A stretch of DNA of 64,000 nt, taken from contig JAKSGN010000013.1 in the NCBI GenBank assembly GCA_024180945.1, positions 372,001 through 436,000 of the forward strand, given 5' to 3'. The position numbers were made by a program, and so were the translations under genes. The notes under the pieces were generated by a model. That model did not search any database. It saw only the letters and a list, made by a program, of their open reading frames with translations, and was not told the DNA's origin. Below, piece after piece: positions 54,722 to 64,000 of the stretch; the first letter of the stretch is position 1, and each line of letters begins with the position of its first letter. Origin of the DNA: Macrophomina tecta (lineage: Eukaryota; Ascomycota; Dothideomycetes; Botryosphaeriales; Botryosphaeriaceae).

Positions 54722-56131
54722 GTCAGAGGTGGAATGTGGGATTGGCGGTTGATGACGCACGCAGCATCGTTAAGGGTCCAAGATTGAGAGGGCTATGGTG
54801 GCGGCAAGCGCTCCCAGAGGAGAGGTCGCTAGCCGACAAAGCGGTAGGCAGTCTATAGAGAAGGCAGAAGAAGGCGGGGTTTAGTTGAAGAGGATTATAT
54901 TTCTAGCATCATCATTGGACGTGTAAAGAGTAGAAACGGCAGGAGTAGCAATACGGGAGGAAAGTCATCATATAAGAAAGAACAGCCCTGCTACTGCTGC
55001 CGGCCGTAACAGTAGGAAAGAAGAGAAGACGAGACGAGAGATGAAGAGAAGAAAGACTCGAGCAACAGCTGGCCCGGTACAGGCGACAGGGGTGGGTGCG
55101 GACGGCGGTTGGGCAGGGCCAGGGCAGGCGAAGCGGGGACAAGATTGCTTGGTTAAACGAGAAGCGAGCGGATAGGCGAGAGAAGAGAGCGCTCACACGC
55201 GCGGTTGGGGTGATGGAGGGAGGGGGAAAGCGAGAAGTGGAGGTGGTGTGTGGGCTGCGACTCGCAGTGCCAAAGCTCCCTCTCTTTTTCCCGGTCGGCG
55301 AAGGTTGCGCATAGGGCAACCCTGAGCCGCGGCATTCGCTTACCCCTGCTGCTCGACCGCGCCTTTTTGGGACCGTGAGAGGCCCCGTAGACTTCCTGCT
55401 CAGATAGACTGCACACTGCTTGGAGGCCGACTGCTGCGAGGAGATATCTCCGGACCGCAGTCGTGGGCTGCCGGCCGGCCGATCGCCCAGACCCCGGCCG
55501 ACGGCAGCGGGTGCTGGAAGGCCAGGCAGAGGCACAGCTCAGCGGAGTAGTGCAAAACTGAGTCGACCAGCAATTCGAGTGGCCTATAATACATCCACGC
55601 GTCCGCTCGGAGAGTCTATGGAACCGGGCGTGTCAACGCGCGATACGAACACTCCGAACACTTTTCTCGATCGTCCGTCTCCCATTGGGCTCGTAAGGAT
55701 ATCGAGGCTGCATATGCCCTGTCCTCAAGCTGTCGCCTTTCTCGTCACAGGAGCCGACTGCTTGTGAGAGAAGGTTACTGACAAACTTCTTTTCGCTAAG
55801 CTTCCAGCAGGCCATCTAACGGTACAGCTATCCTGGTTCAGCATGAACTCTCCGACGACATGCCGTCCCCAACCATCCAATCATCTCATCATTGCCCATC
55901 AGCGTTGTCATGATATCCACGATCCAAAGGGTGATCCTGCATGTCGGATCTCGGTTGACTTTCTCGATGCGCACGCCGAGCGCTGTCCTGTCCCGGCGTC
56001 CGATTGCAGCCCCGCATTTCTCCTTCTGAAAAGTCGCCAAGGGACCCACGAGATGCCCGTGCTACGCTCATCTCAGTTAAGAAATTACCTTGGTTGGGAC
56101 CAAAACTATCCGCCTTGGAACCATCTTCAAC
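54722..56131. other. Intergenic region
   Basis: Promoter of the Fat1-like gene and 3' flank of the MFS gene. A purine-rich leader lies around 54950-55240. Open frames on both strands are Ser/Pro/Arg-biased and unsupported. No gene seen. Confidence 0.45.
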
Positions 56132-58049
56132 TCAGTCCTTCATGATTTCGCTCGCGAACTTACTCCTTCTGCGGATCTGTGGCCCGTAGAAGACGAGGAC
56201 CCAAGGGACAACGGTCAGAACTGCACCGATGCCGCCGAGCAGGCTGGATGCGCCGCCGTAGCCTAGCTCGCGATACATCTGTGTGGTGATAAGTGGGAAA
56301 GCGCCGCCCAGCATATTGCGGCAGAAGGACTGAGCAGCGAGTGCAGAGCTTGAATAGCGGTGGTAGACGTCGGCAAGGTAGTTGAACGTGGCCAGATCTG
56401 CGGTAATATTAGCATTGACTGACTGGGAGCGGCACAGCGGGTGGAAGGAGGCCAGCAGCATACAGATGGAAAATATGCCGATCGTGGCCAGGCCAATAGC
56501 AATGGTGGGGACAATCCAGTGGATCGAACTATACGAGGTCCATCCAAACATGAAGCTAAGGCAAATCGTCACAGGTCAGTCTTCTCTGATCAAACGACTG
56601 GTGGAAAGACTCGCTTACAGTCCGATGGGCATGAGTGCACTCTCGACGCAAGCAAAGTAGAGGCGGTCTTCGGGATTGCCATCTAGCTTGCCTTTGCGGC
56701 GAGCCCAGTTCTCCTGGAAAATGCTCAGCCATGTTGCCATTATGGCGAAGATAACCATAACGGCGAAGATAGAATTGGCTTGCCCGAGGGACATGTCGTG
56801 CCGTGTCTCGAAGACGAGAGGAATGGCTCCGAGAGTCAGGTAAAGGATCGCCCAGCTGAAGGATACCCAAAGCGAAAAGAAGAACACCACGGGCTCGGTG
56901 AGGAGAAGGTGGAAAGGCCGGTAGAGCGAAATGCTAATCATCGTCATGATGCTAGCGCGTTCTTCGTCTGATTTGACTTTCCATCGAATCCGTTGCGGAA
57001 TCTTCTTGTGCGGGGTTGACTCGGAAATCATGTCGAAGTTATAATAGCCTGCCGCCTCGCGAGCTTCATACCAGTCGTTTAGAGCCTTTGCCTTCCTACT
57101 CAGAAGGACACTGCCGCGGGTCTCCTTGAAGCAGATGCACACGATTGCCACCAGAATACCGTCAACTATAGTCTGAATGTAGAAGATCCACCTCCAAGTA
57201 GTATATTCTGCGACCCATCCACATGTAAGTGGTCCGAGCCCCGTCCCTATCAGTGCGGAGCCGGAGAACATGGCCATCGGGGTATTGCGATCCGATGCGT
57301 GGTAGATATCGCTAACAACACCACCAACCATGGTGGAGAAAGTGCTCCCACCTACTGAGTGTTAGCGAGGACTTGTCTACCAGAATGCCTTCTTTCACCG
57401 AGCAGTCTAATCAAACCGCTGCCTGGCCAGGGGCTCACGTACCGACTCCGGCAAAGAAGCGAGAGATGAGCATTCCGCCGTAAACCTGGGTCACGGCGCA
57501 GCAGAGCTGACAGATGACGAACAGTATGCCGCAGGCCAGAAAAACTGGCTTTCGGCCGTTGATCTCTGAGAGGGGGGCTAAGACCATTGGGGCAACCGCG
57601 AAGCCGCAAGTGAAGATGGTGATGCCAACGAGGCCGGCTACTCGGCTCACGTGCCATTCATCAGACATCTGAGTTACGCCAGGACTGTACGAACCCGCAG
57701 TGAAAGCAGCCATGACCGTTGCCAGACACGAAAGCCAGAGGATGACGGACTTGTGTTTAGGCGACCAGTCGAAGGGGTTGCCATACTTTTTCAGGTTCGG
57801 GCATTCTGGCGGCGGAGGTGCGCCTTGGTAAGGAGGCTGCAGACTCGAAGGACGAGGTAGCTCGGTCTCGAAGGTCAGGTATCGCCATACTATGGGTTGT
57901 TCGGGGGATTCTTCCAAGTTGGTTCTCCTAGAGGCCTTGTCGAAGTCCTTCTCGGCGTCCGAAGGGAGAGGCTCGCTTATTCCCGCGGCATTCCCGGCCT
58001 CCAGGATGGACGATGACGAACGAGGAAAGTCGGCGTCGGGGCTGGCCAT
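56132..58049 (-). CDS. MFS transporter, DHA1 drug/polyamine:H+ antiporter type
   Basis: Exons (minus): 58049-57443, 57351-56619, 56555-56464 and 56397-56132, giving 565 aa with 12 predicted TM helices after a roughly 110-residue cytosolic N-terminus. NPFDWSPKHKSVILWLSC starts the transporter core. PLSEINGRKPVF matches motif A and SGSALIGTGLGPLTCGWVAE matches motif C of proton antiporters. The third intron (56463-56398, 66 nt) is a multiple of three and lacks stops. Splicing it restores the family motif IYLATFNYLADVYHRYSSSA, whereas retention would insert 22 hydrophilic residues in a helix. The substrate is unknown; relatives export polyamines, antifungals or metabolites. Confidence 0.9.
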
Positions 58050-59781
58050 TTGCTGCGGGGAAGACACGGATGGTTCAAGTGACCACAACAATGCAACGTG
58101 GAAGAGATGAGGGATGAGGTGGATGAAGGAGCGAAGAGTCAAGGGGGAGGGGAGAGTGAAAGGAAACGGGGAAGCTATATTCGTCAGGTAGGACGGGACG
58201 AAAAAGACCCACCGAGCGGAGGTGTGGTGACGGCACAGCAGTAGCGGATAGCGGGCGACGGGTAGCGGTCTAGGAAGAGGACCTTATTCCCACGGCTATG
58301 CGTAAGGCGGCGCAGTCGATCTGCTGCTCCAACTGCCCCAACTGTCAACCAGTGCCTTGCAGGCAGGCCCAAGTAGGCCGAGGGTTCGGTTCGCCCTAGC
58401 CGCTCCCATGACGGCATCTTGAGCTGAGCAACGGCAGCGACTGAGGAGGTAGCCCGGGAGGTCTCCTTCGTCGACGAGGCTCAGAGTAGCGCCGGGAGAG
58501 CAAGAGTTCCCGGGTCGCAAGATGGGGTCTGTAGGCAACTAGCGTGGGCGGCAGCGCCCGCAGGTAGAGTCATGGCTGCTGCAGGAATCCTTATTCCCGG
58601 GCGTGGAGAAAAGAGGCGATTCCAGACGCCGTCTCCGAGTCGTATCAACCAGCGTGGGCCAACCCGAGGCGGCGCACAAGCCCGCTGCAAGAGTCGCATT
58701 AAACGTACTTTGACTGGACGTTCTGATCTACGTACAGCTCGCATTTGGTTGAGGTTGGGTTAGGGCTCGAGCAAGCAGTGTTCGAGAAGAAAGACAAGCC
58801 ATGGCGCAGGTACGATCAGCTCGGTGCCATGGATGACTTCCGGGAGCTAGGTGCGCAGTTCCACTGCCGCATCGCCGTGATATCCTTATGCCGCATCGCC
58901 GAAGCAAAGTGTTTCATGGCGGGCCGGGCTCCTTGAACAGAAACAGGGACAAGTGCACACGGGGGCTAGGAAACCCCACGAAACCAGACATCTGCATCAC
59001 GAAAAGACACCGCGCGATGGCTTGCCAAAGGAGAGATGATTTGTTCGAGCATGCGCATCTTCCGGCTGGCGCGTTGCGGTCGGAATCCTGCGATCCATGA
59101 TTGGCTGGGAGTTGGCATGGCGTTGGAGGGGAATTGGAGGGCTTGGGGTTGAAGAATTGGGGACCTGTGCCGCGGGCCGAGCGCCTGAACTCCATATGTA
59201 AAGTGCCTTGTCAGCATCTCGCAGCGCCGTCGCTTATTTGTCGCCCTGAGCGCTGCATTGCCCTCCGAACTCGCAGTCAGCACTTCTGACTGAGCCTCTA
59301 GCTCTATCACTAATCACGTGGGCTCCCAGCAGCCGCTCGCAGCATTTCCGCGCACCCTTGCGCGATGCTGATCTTGTCCACCGGCTCTCTACCAAGCCTT
59401 AGCTGTCAGGCGGCGCAGTGTCGGCCAAAGGCGGTACGGGGCTTTTGCATAGTCATTGGCCTGTATCCGCGCTGGCAGAAAGAGAGCTGGCGAGCACGTC
59501 ATCGCAGCCTTTCCGGATGCAGCAGTGGAGGGGCTTGTGAATGGCATTATTCATCCAATTTTTCGCATCATACTACCACCTATCGCTGCCCCGCCGCCGA
59601 GCCTGCGTACAAATACCCCGCGCTCCATACTTTTTGCGCCCCAGACACCTCCAGTCCCTCGTCCACCTCGCCAGAACCGCTTCAGCCCCATCAATTCCTC
59701 ACTCGTAAGCATCTCGAGCAGCTACTGCCATCTACCGGCAGATCCCACTGACACGCGCGCGCGTACAGCAGCTTCGTCACA
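58050..59781. other. Divergent intergenic region
   Basis: 1.7 kb between the MFS gene (minus) and the peroxiredoxin gene (plus). The 200 bases before the peroxiredoxin ATG are pyrimidine-rich, typical of an expressed leader. No frame with family resemblance. Confidence 0.5.
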
Positions 59782-60530
59782 ATGGCCACCGAGCAGCGTC
59801 CTGAGCCTCTCCGCCTGGGCAGCATCGCCCCCAACTTCAAGGCCGAGACCACCCAGGGTCCCATCGACTTCCACGAGTTCATTGGCGACAACTGGGTCAT
59901 CCTCTTCTCCCACCCGGAGGACTACACCCCCGTCTGCACCACCGAGCTTGGTGCCTTCGCCAAGCTCGAGCCCGAGTTCACCAAGCGTGGCGTCAAGCTG
60001 ATTGGTCTCTCGGCCAACACCATCGAGAGCCACGGCGGCTGGATCTCTGACATCAATGAGGTCACCGGCAGCAACCTGACCTTCCCCATCATCGGCGACA
60101 AGGAGCGCAAGGTCGCCTACGCCTACGACATGTGAGTATTGCCGGCGCAGGACAACAGCGGGGGACGTCGAGCTGACTGGCTGCCAGGCTCGACCACCAG
60201 GACGCGACCAACGTCGACTCCAAGGGCATTGCCTTCACCATCCGCTCCGTCTTCATCATTGACCCCAAGAAGACGATCCGCACCATTCTCTCGTACCCCG
60301 CGTCGACGGGCCGCAACACTGCCGAAGTCCTGCGCATTGTCGACTCGCTCCAGACTGGCGACAAGAACAAGGTGACCACCCCGATCAACTGGGTCCCCGG
60401 TGACGACGTCATCGTGCACCCCTCTGTCAAGACCGAGGACGCGCAGAAGATCTACCCCAACCTCAAGATCGTCAAGCCGTACCTCCGGTTCACGCCTCTG
60501 CCCAAGGAGCAAACCAGCGCGAACGTGTAA
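59782..60530 (+). CDS. prx1: 1-Cys peroxiredoxin (Prx6/Prx1 type)
   Basis: Thiol peroxidase that reduces hydrogen peroxide and organic hydroperoxides. Exons 59782-60131 and 60188-60530 across a 56-nt intron (GTGAGT..CCAG), giving 230 aa. The peroxidatic Cys is in HPEDYTPVCTTELGAF (Cys about 53). The downstream pattern KKTIRTILSYPASTGRN, then EVLRIVDSLQ and the long C-terminal PINWVPGDDVIVHPSV region, define the Prx6-like subgroup, which lacks the typical C-terminal resolving Cys. There is no evident mitochondrial presequence, so the protein is probably cytosolic or nuclear, unlike yeast Prx1. The start context CACAATGG is strong. Confidence 0.95.
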
Positions 60531-61644
60531 GCTTCGGGCGGAAGGCGGCATAGGGCTGAGACAAAAAAGGCGGGAGGGGTGACATGTGTTGTATAGCTTA
60601 GATGAGCAGGCGGCCGCGGGGCAGCCCTGGGGCGCCGCGCCAGATACCCTATGAGAGGAATGAAAAGAACAATGCGAAATGAGTGCCTGCGCCAGCTGTG
60701 TGGTGCGCGAGGTTGCGTGTGCGGCTGAAGATGCTGGGCTGCGTTTGGTGCGCTTGGGCCGGGGCCGCGGACGCGGACGGCACAGGCGGGCTGGCCGGCG
60801 CGGGCGCGGTGTTGCGGGCGCTCCAACGGCCTTGCAGGAGCCCATGGCGGCCACGCTGCTGAAAGCGGCGGTGTGACAGCTGGAATGCGAATGGCGATGT
60901 CCATGGGCTTTGTTGCCGTGCAGGCGTGCAGCGGGCGGCGCGGGCGCTCCTTGCAGCAGGGGCACTAGCGCGGCCGAGCTTGGCTGCCTTCTGGCCAAAC
61001 GCCGCCGGCTCCCGTGCGCCGCCCTGTCTGTCTGCCCGTCTGCGCTGCCTGCGCTGCCTGTACTCACCTCCAAGGCCAGACCAGACCTCCTCCCTCCCAA
61101 GCCTGCCCGCCGCGAGAGCGAGAGCGCGCCCCCGCCCGCGCAGTACCACCGCCCTAGCGCTGCTCCCCCACCCGCCCACAGCACCGCCAACTGCCCGCTC
61201 TCCCCAGGTAAGGCGCCTCCTTGTGTTCCATGCAATCTGCCCAACCCCCATGCCGCCCCGTAGCGAAAGGCCAAAATCCTCAACCACCGCCGCGGGCCTG
61301 CATCCCCAAGCCCATGCGCCCGCCAAATTTGTCTAAGACAGGCCGCCGCGCCTGCCGCCAGTCACACAGCCCGCAAGCGCCCATGTCAACCACGCACCCG
61401 CTGCCCTCCCGTTGACGCAACCTCACGCTGCTGCTGGCCGAGACCCAGGTCACCGCAGCTCTCATGACCTAACAGTGCGTTGACACTGTGATGCTGCCTT
61501 TATGAGCCCCCATACCAAGCCCAACCTTCGCCATGCCGCCCCAGGAGACGGGTCCCGCCAACGCCCCCCTTCGCTGGATATCCCTATATTCCTCGCAGCC
61601 CTCGGCCAGCGCCTGCTCTCTCTCCGTCGATCACCGCGCTGACC
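60531..61644. other. GC-rich intergenic region
   Basis: 3' flank of the peroxiredoxin gene and promoter/leader of the kelch gene. Very GC-rich, producing long spurious open frames on both strands. No gene supported. Confidence 0.5.
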
Positions 61645-64000
61645 ATGATTCCCCTAGGCGTCTTCGGCTATTCCAAGGATCCCCAGCCGGGCCCGTCCCC
61701 GACTTCTGCAACCCAGCCATTGCTGCCCTGGAAGCGCCCCAAGTCGCCCAAGTGCTGTGCCCAGAGGGAGCGCAAGCCGTCCGCGAGCTCTCAGTCCTCC
61801 GCACGCCGCAGCAATTCCGAGTCTCTGCAGCTCTCCTGTCCATCCCCGGTCCCTGCTGGTCCAGTCGCCCGCCCAAGGCACATTCCGATCGTCATCCCCC
61901 GTTATGTTCCTATAGAGCTCCCCGACAGCCCCCGCAAATCCTTCGAAAGTCCGTCGTCCAGCAAGACCCTCGCGAGCTCGATTCCGGATTTCCCATTGCC
62001 CGGCCGAAAGCTATCCGCTGATCCCGTTCCGTCCAGGCCGAGGCATGTTGCTATCGTGATCCCCTCTTGGGCCCAGCCAGTTCAAACTCTACCCGATTCT
62101 CCCCTCCACACCCCCAGCGATTGTCTCTCGCCACGGTCTCCGGGTTCGACGAAGAGCGAAGCCATCTCTCCCCTTCGAATCCCGTCAAAGCAATCTCCCA
62201 CTATCATCCCGACCAACACCATGGACTCCAACGCGTCTCAGCCCTCGCCGTCACAACCGTTCCCGGACCAGCCCTTCCGGAATAATTCCACCGCTTTCCT
62301 CACCAGAAGTGTAAATAGCAGCACCACGAGCCTATCAAAGATGGGCAGGGATGAAGATGCAGGTCCCTCATCAGCAGCACGCACCCCGGGACTATCAGCA
62401 GGCACTCCATCTATGACGACAGCTGGCTTGGGAACTCCTTCCCAATCAACGTCCGGATTATCAGGCCTTGTCTGTAACGTGCACCGGACAACTGGCCGCG
62501 AACCGCACCCCCTAGTTGGGGCCACCACTACGGTTCTTGGGGATAAGCTCTACGTGTTTGGCGGGAGGAGATTGTCCAGGACACGACCGCAACTCACAAA
62601 TGATCTTTACGAACTCGACCTTGTCCGCAGGCACTGGACTAAATTGCAAACCCAAGGTGACATTCCGCCGCCCAGGTATTTCCACAGCGTTTGTACCCTG
62701 GGTGATACCAAACTTGTCTGCTATGGCGGCATGTCCCCGGCCGTCCTTCCGAACGGCCAGCCGACCGCTCCGAACCAGTCCAGCGCGCAGGATAATTCAC
62801 CGGAGGTGGTGGTCATGTCGGACATCCACATTTACGACGTAAACACGCGCACATGGATGAAGATTGATACCTCCGATTCTCCGCAGGGCCGTTATGCGCA
62901 CTGCGCCGCAATTCTTCCTTCTTCAGCTGTCTTCGCATCGACAAGCGCCACCTTGTCTGCCATCCAGCATAACCCTGCTTCCGCAAACCAACCCAATTCG
63001 GGATCTATAGGTATCGACCTGGACGGGACTGGCGGCGCAGAAATGGTGGTCGTTGGTGGGCAGGACAGCGCGAATCATTACATTGAACAGATCAGCGTTT
63101 TCAACTTGCGGAGTCTGAAGTGGACTGCAACAAATACGCTAGGCCGGAGTTGTGGTGCCTATCGAAGTGTGGTTGCACCGCTTACGACAATGCCTGCATC
63201 AGCAATCGGAGCCGGCGGAAGAAAGGGAGAAACTCCGTCGGATGACGACCAGGATGCCGAAAATCCACAGAGCGGATCTTCGATGCTAATTTACTCCAAC
63301 TACAACTTCTTGGATGTCAAGCTAGAGCTCCAGATAAGATTGCCTGACGGAAGCCTGACGGAGAAGCCGATGAACGGCACCTTTTCGCCTCCAGGCCTTC
63401 GTTTCCCTAACGGCGGCGTTATTGCGAACCATTTTGTCGTCAGTGGTACATTTTTAACTTCATCCAAGCAAGAATACGCTTTATGGGCGCTGGATCTACG
63501 AAACCTCACCTGGAGTCGGATCGATGCCGGAGGGAGCATTTTCAGCCAGGGAAGCTGGAACCGTGGAGTATTATGGAACAGGCGCAATACCTTTGTTATT
63601 CTGGGAAACCGCAAGAGGAGCTTGGTCGAGGATTACAACCATAGGAGGATCAACTTTTCGAACATTTGTATGGTGGAGTTGGAGGCCTTTGGATTGTATG
63701 ACAATCCTCGTCGGACATCACCCACCTCTGGATACGTGTCTGTAAGCTCACCGGGAATGATGCAAAATGCATCCGACTTAGCAAGTGGAGGCCGTTCGCT
63801 CTCCCCGGCTGCCGAAGAGTTAGGTTCAATGGCTATGGGTTTACGGGAACTTGCCGACATGGAATTCTTGGCTATTGGTGGCGAGCGCATCCCTGTAAAT
63901 TCGCATCTTGTGGCGAAGCGATGGGGCCCTTACTTCAACCAGCTACTCCGCGAAGGAGCTTTCGCCTCGGATCCCAGTTCATCAGACGCTGCCACACTAA
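61645..64000 (+). CDS. Kelch-repeat and BTB protein, N-terminal part (cut by window edge)
   Basis: The frame is open from 61645 to the last base, at least 785 codons, and continues past the edge. The start is either 61645 or the in-frame ATG at 62221 (stronger context, ACCATGG). The segment between is Ser/Pro-rich with a repeated motif: RPRHIPIVIP, then RPRHVAIVIP, each followed by LPDSP. From about 62490 kelch-type repeats follow: GDKLYVFGGRR...NDLYELDLVRRHW, PRYFHSVCTLGDTKLVCYGG...DIHIYDVNTRTWMKI, GRYAHCAAIL...MVVVGGQ, and ALWALDLRNLTWSRI. A BTB start, ADMEFLAIGGERIPVNSHLV, appears at about 63855, then KRWGPYFNQLL. This kelch-then-BTB order recalls Ral2-like fungal proteins acting in Ras/morphogenesis signalling; that assignment is tentative. 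Confidence 0.85.
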   Translation, partial: MIPLGVFGYSKDPQPGPSPTSATQPLLPWKRPKSPKCCAQRERKPSASSQSSARRSNSESLQLSCPSPVPAGPVARPRHIPIVIPRYVPIELPDSPRKSFESPSSSKTLASSIPDFPLPGRKLSADPVPSRPRHVAIVIPSWAQPVQTLPDSPLHTPSDCLSPRSPGSTKSEAISPLRIPSKQSPTIIPTNTMDSNASQPSPSQPFPDQPFRNNSTAFLTRSVNSSTTSLSKMGRDEDAGPSSAARTPGLSAGTPSMTTAGLGTPSQSTSGLSGLVCNVHRTTGREPHPLVGATTTVLGDKLYVFGGRRLSRTRPQLTNDLYELDLVRRHWTKLQTQGDIPPPRYFHSVCTLGDTKLVCYGGMSPAVLPNGQPTAPNQSSAQDNSPEVVVMSDIHIYDVNTRTWMKIDTSDSPQGRYAHCAAILPSSAVFASTSATLSAIQHNPASANQPNSGSIGIDLDGTGGAEMVVVGGQDSANHYIEQISVFNLRSLKWTATNTLGRSCGAYRSVVAPLTTMPASAIGAGGRKGETPSDDDQDAENPQSGSSMLIYSNYNFLDVKLELQIRLPDGSLTEKPMNGTFSPPGLRFPNGGVIANHFVVSGTFLTSSKQEYALWALDLRNLTWSRIDAGGSIFSQGSWNRGVLWNRRNTFVILGNRKRSLVEDYNHRRINFSNICMVELEAFGLYDNPRRTSPTSGYVSVSSPGMMQNASDLASGGRSLSPAAEELGSMAMGLRELADMEFLAIGGERIPVNSHLVAKRWGPYFNQLLREGAFASDPSSSDAATL

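Noticed and set aside
60123..61283. 386-codon minus-strand frame over the peroxiredoxin 3' half and spacer
   Set aside because: GC-driven; half of it is antisense to a clear gene and the rest is low-complexity without family likeness.

Overview
The window is a stretch of nuclear chromosome from a filamentous ascomycete (Pezizomycotina). The evidence is that genes lie on both strands without operons, introns are mostly 46-120 nt with GTANGT-type donors, CTAAC/CTGAC-like branch sites and CAG/TAG acceptors, and a tRNA-Pro gene carries a short intron. Several families are fungal-specific: RTA1, SAT4/rhodopsin, DUF7704, Atg44 and a stand-alone adenylation-thiolation-reductase enzyme. The species cannot be told from this sequence alone.

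Layout. 0.9-18.9 kb is gene-dense: an SDHC-family succinate dehydrogenase membrane anchor, an RTA1-like 7-TM protein, a large N-glycosylated membrane protein, a DUF7704 protein, a Gfo/Idh/MocA oxidoreductase, an ACC deaminase with a broken frame, an unrecognised low-complexity protein, a membrane-anchored aspartic-protease-like protein without its first catalytic Asp, and a Thr/Pro-rich repeat cell-wall protein. A tRNA-Pro(AGG) follows at 19.4 kb. 19.5-22.3 kb has no intact gene. A secreted serine beta-lactamase-like protein lies at 22.3-24.5 kb.

24.5-43.5 kb is accessory in character, with sparse genes and two hAT DNA transposons. The first (26137-28996) has 21-bp inverted repeats, an exact 8-bp target duplication and an intact 748-aa transposase. 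It lies inside the first coding exon of a neighbouring gene. Removing the element and one copy of the duplication rejoins the frame and links a signal-peptide-like start to the 3' part at 29005-30208. The second hAT (38727-41451) has a spliced 746-aa transposase and no visible target duplication. Around them are a multi-TM glycoprotein, an epoxide hydrolase, a SAT4/rhodopsin membrane protein and a GFA-domain protein.

43.5-64 kb returns to core gene density: an NRPS-like A-T-R reductase, a broken BTB gene, a four-exon 76-aa Atg44/mitofissin (DUF1748) gene divergent from an eight-exon pyruvate kinase, a Fat1-type acyl-CoA synthetase/fatty acid transporter, an MFS transporter, a 1-Cys peroxiredoxin, and the 5' part of a kelch/BTB protein that runs off the right edge.

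The genes do not form one pathway. Housekeeping and mitochondrial functions (SDHC, Atg44, pyruvate kinase, peroxiredoxin, Fat1) are interspersed with surface and membrane proteins and single specialised enzymes. All splice sites were placed by eye from consensus, reading frame and family fit, without transcript evidence.
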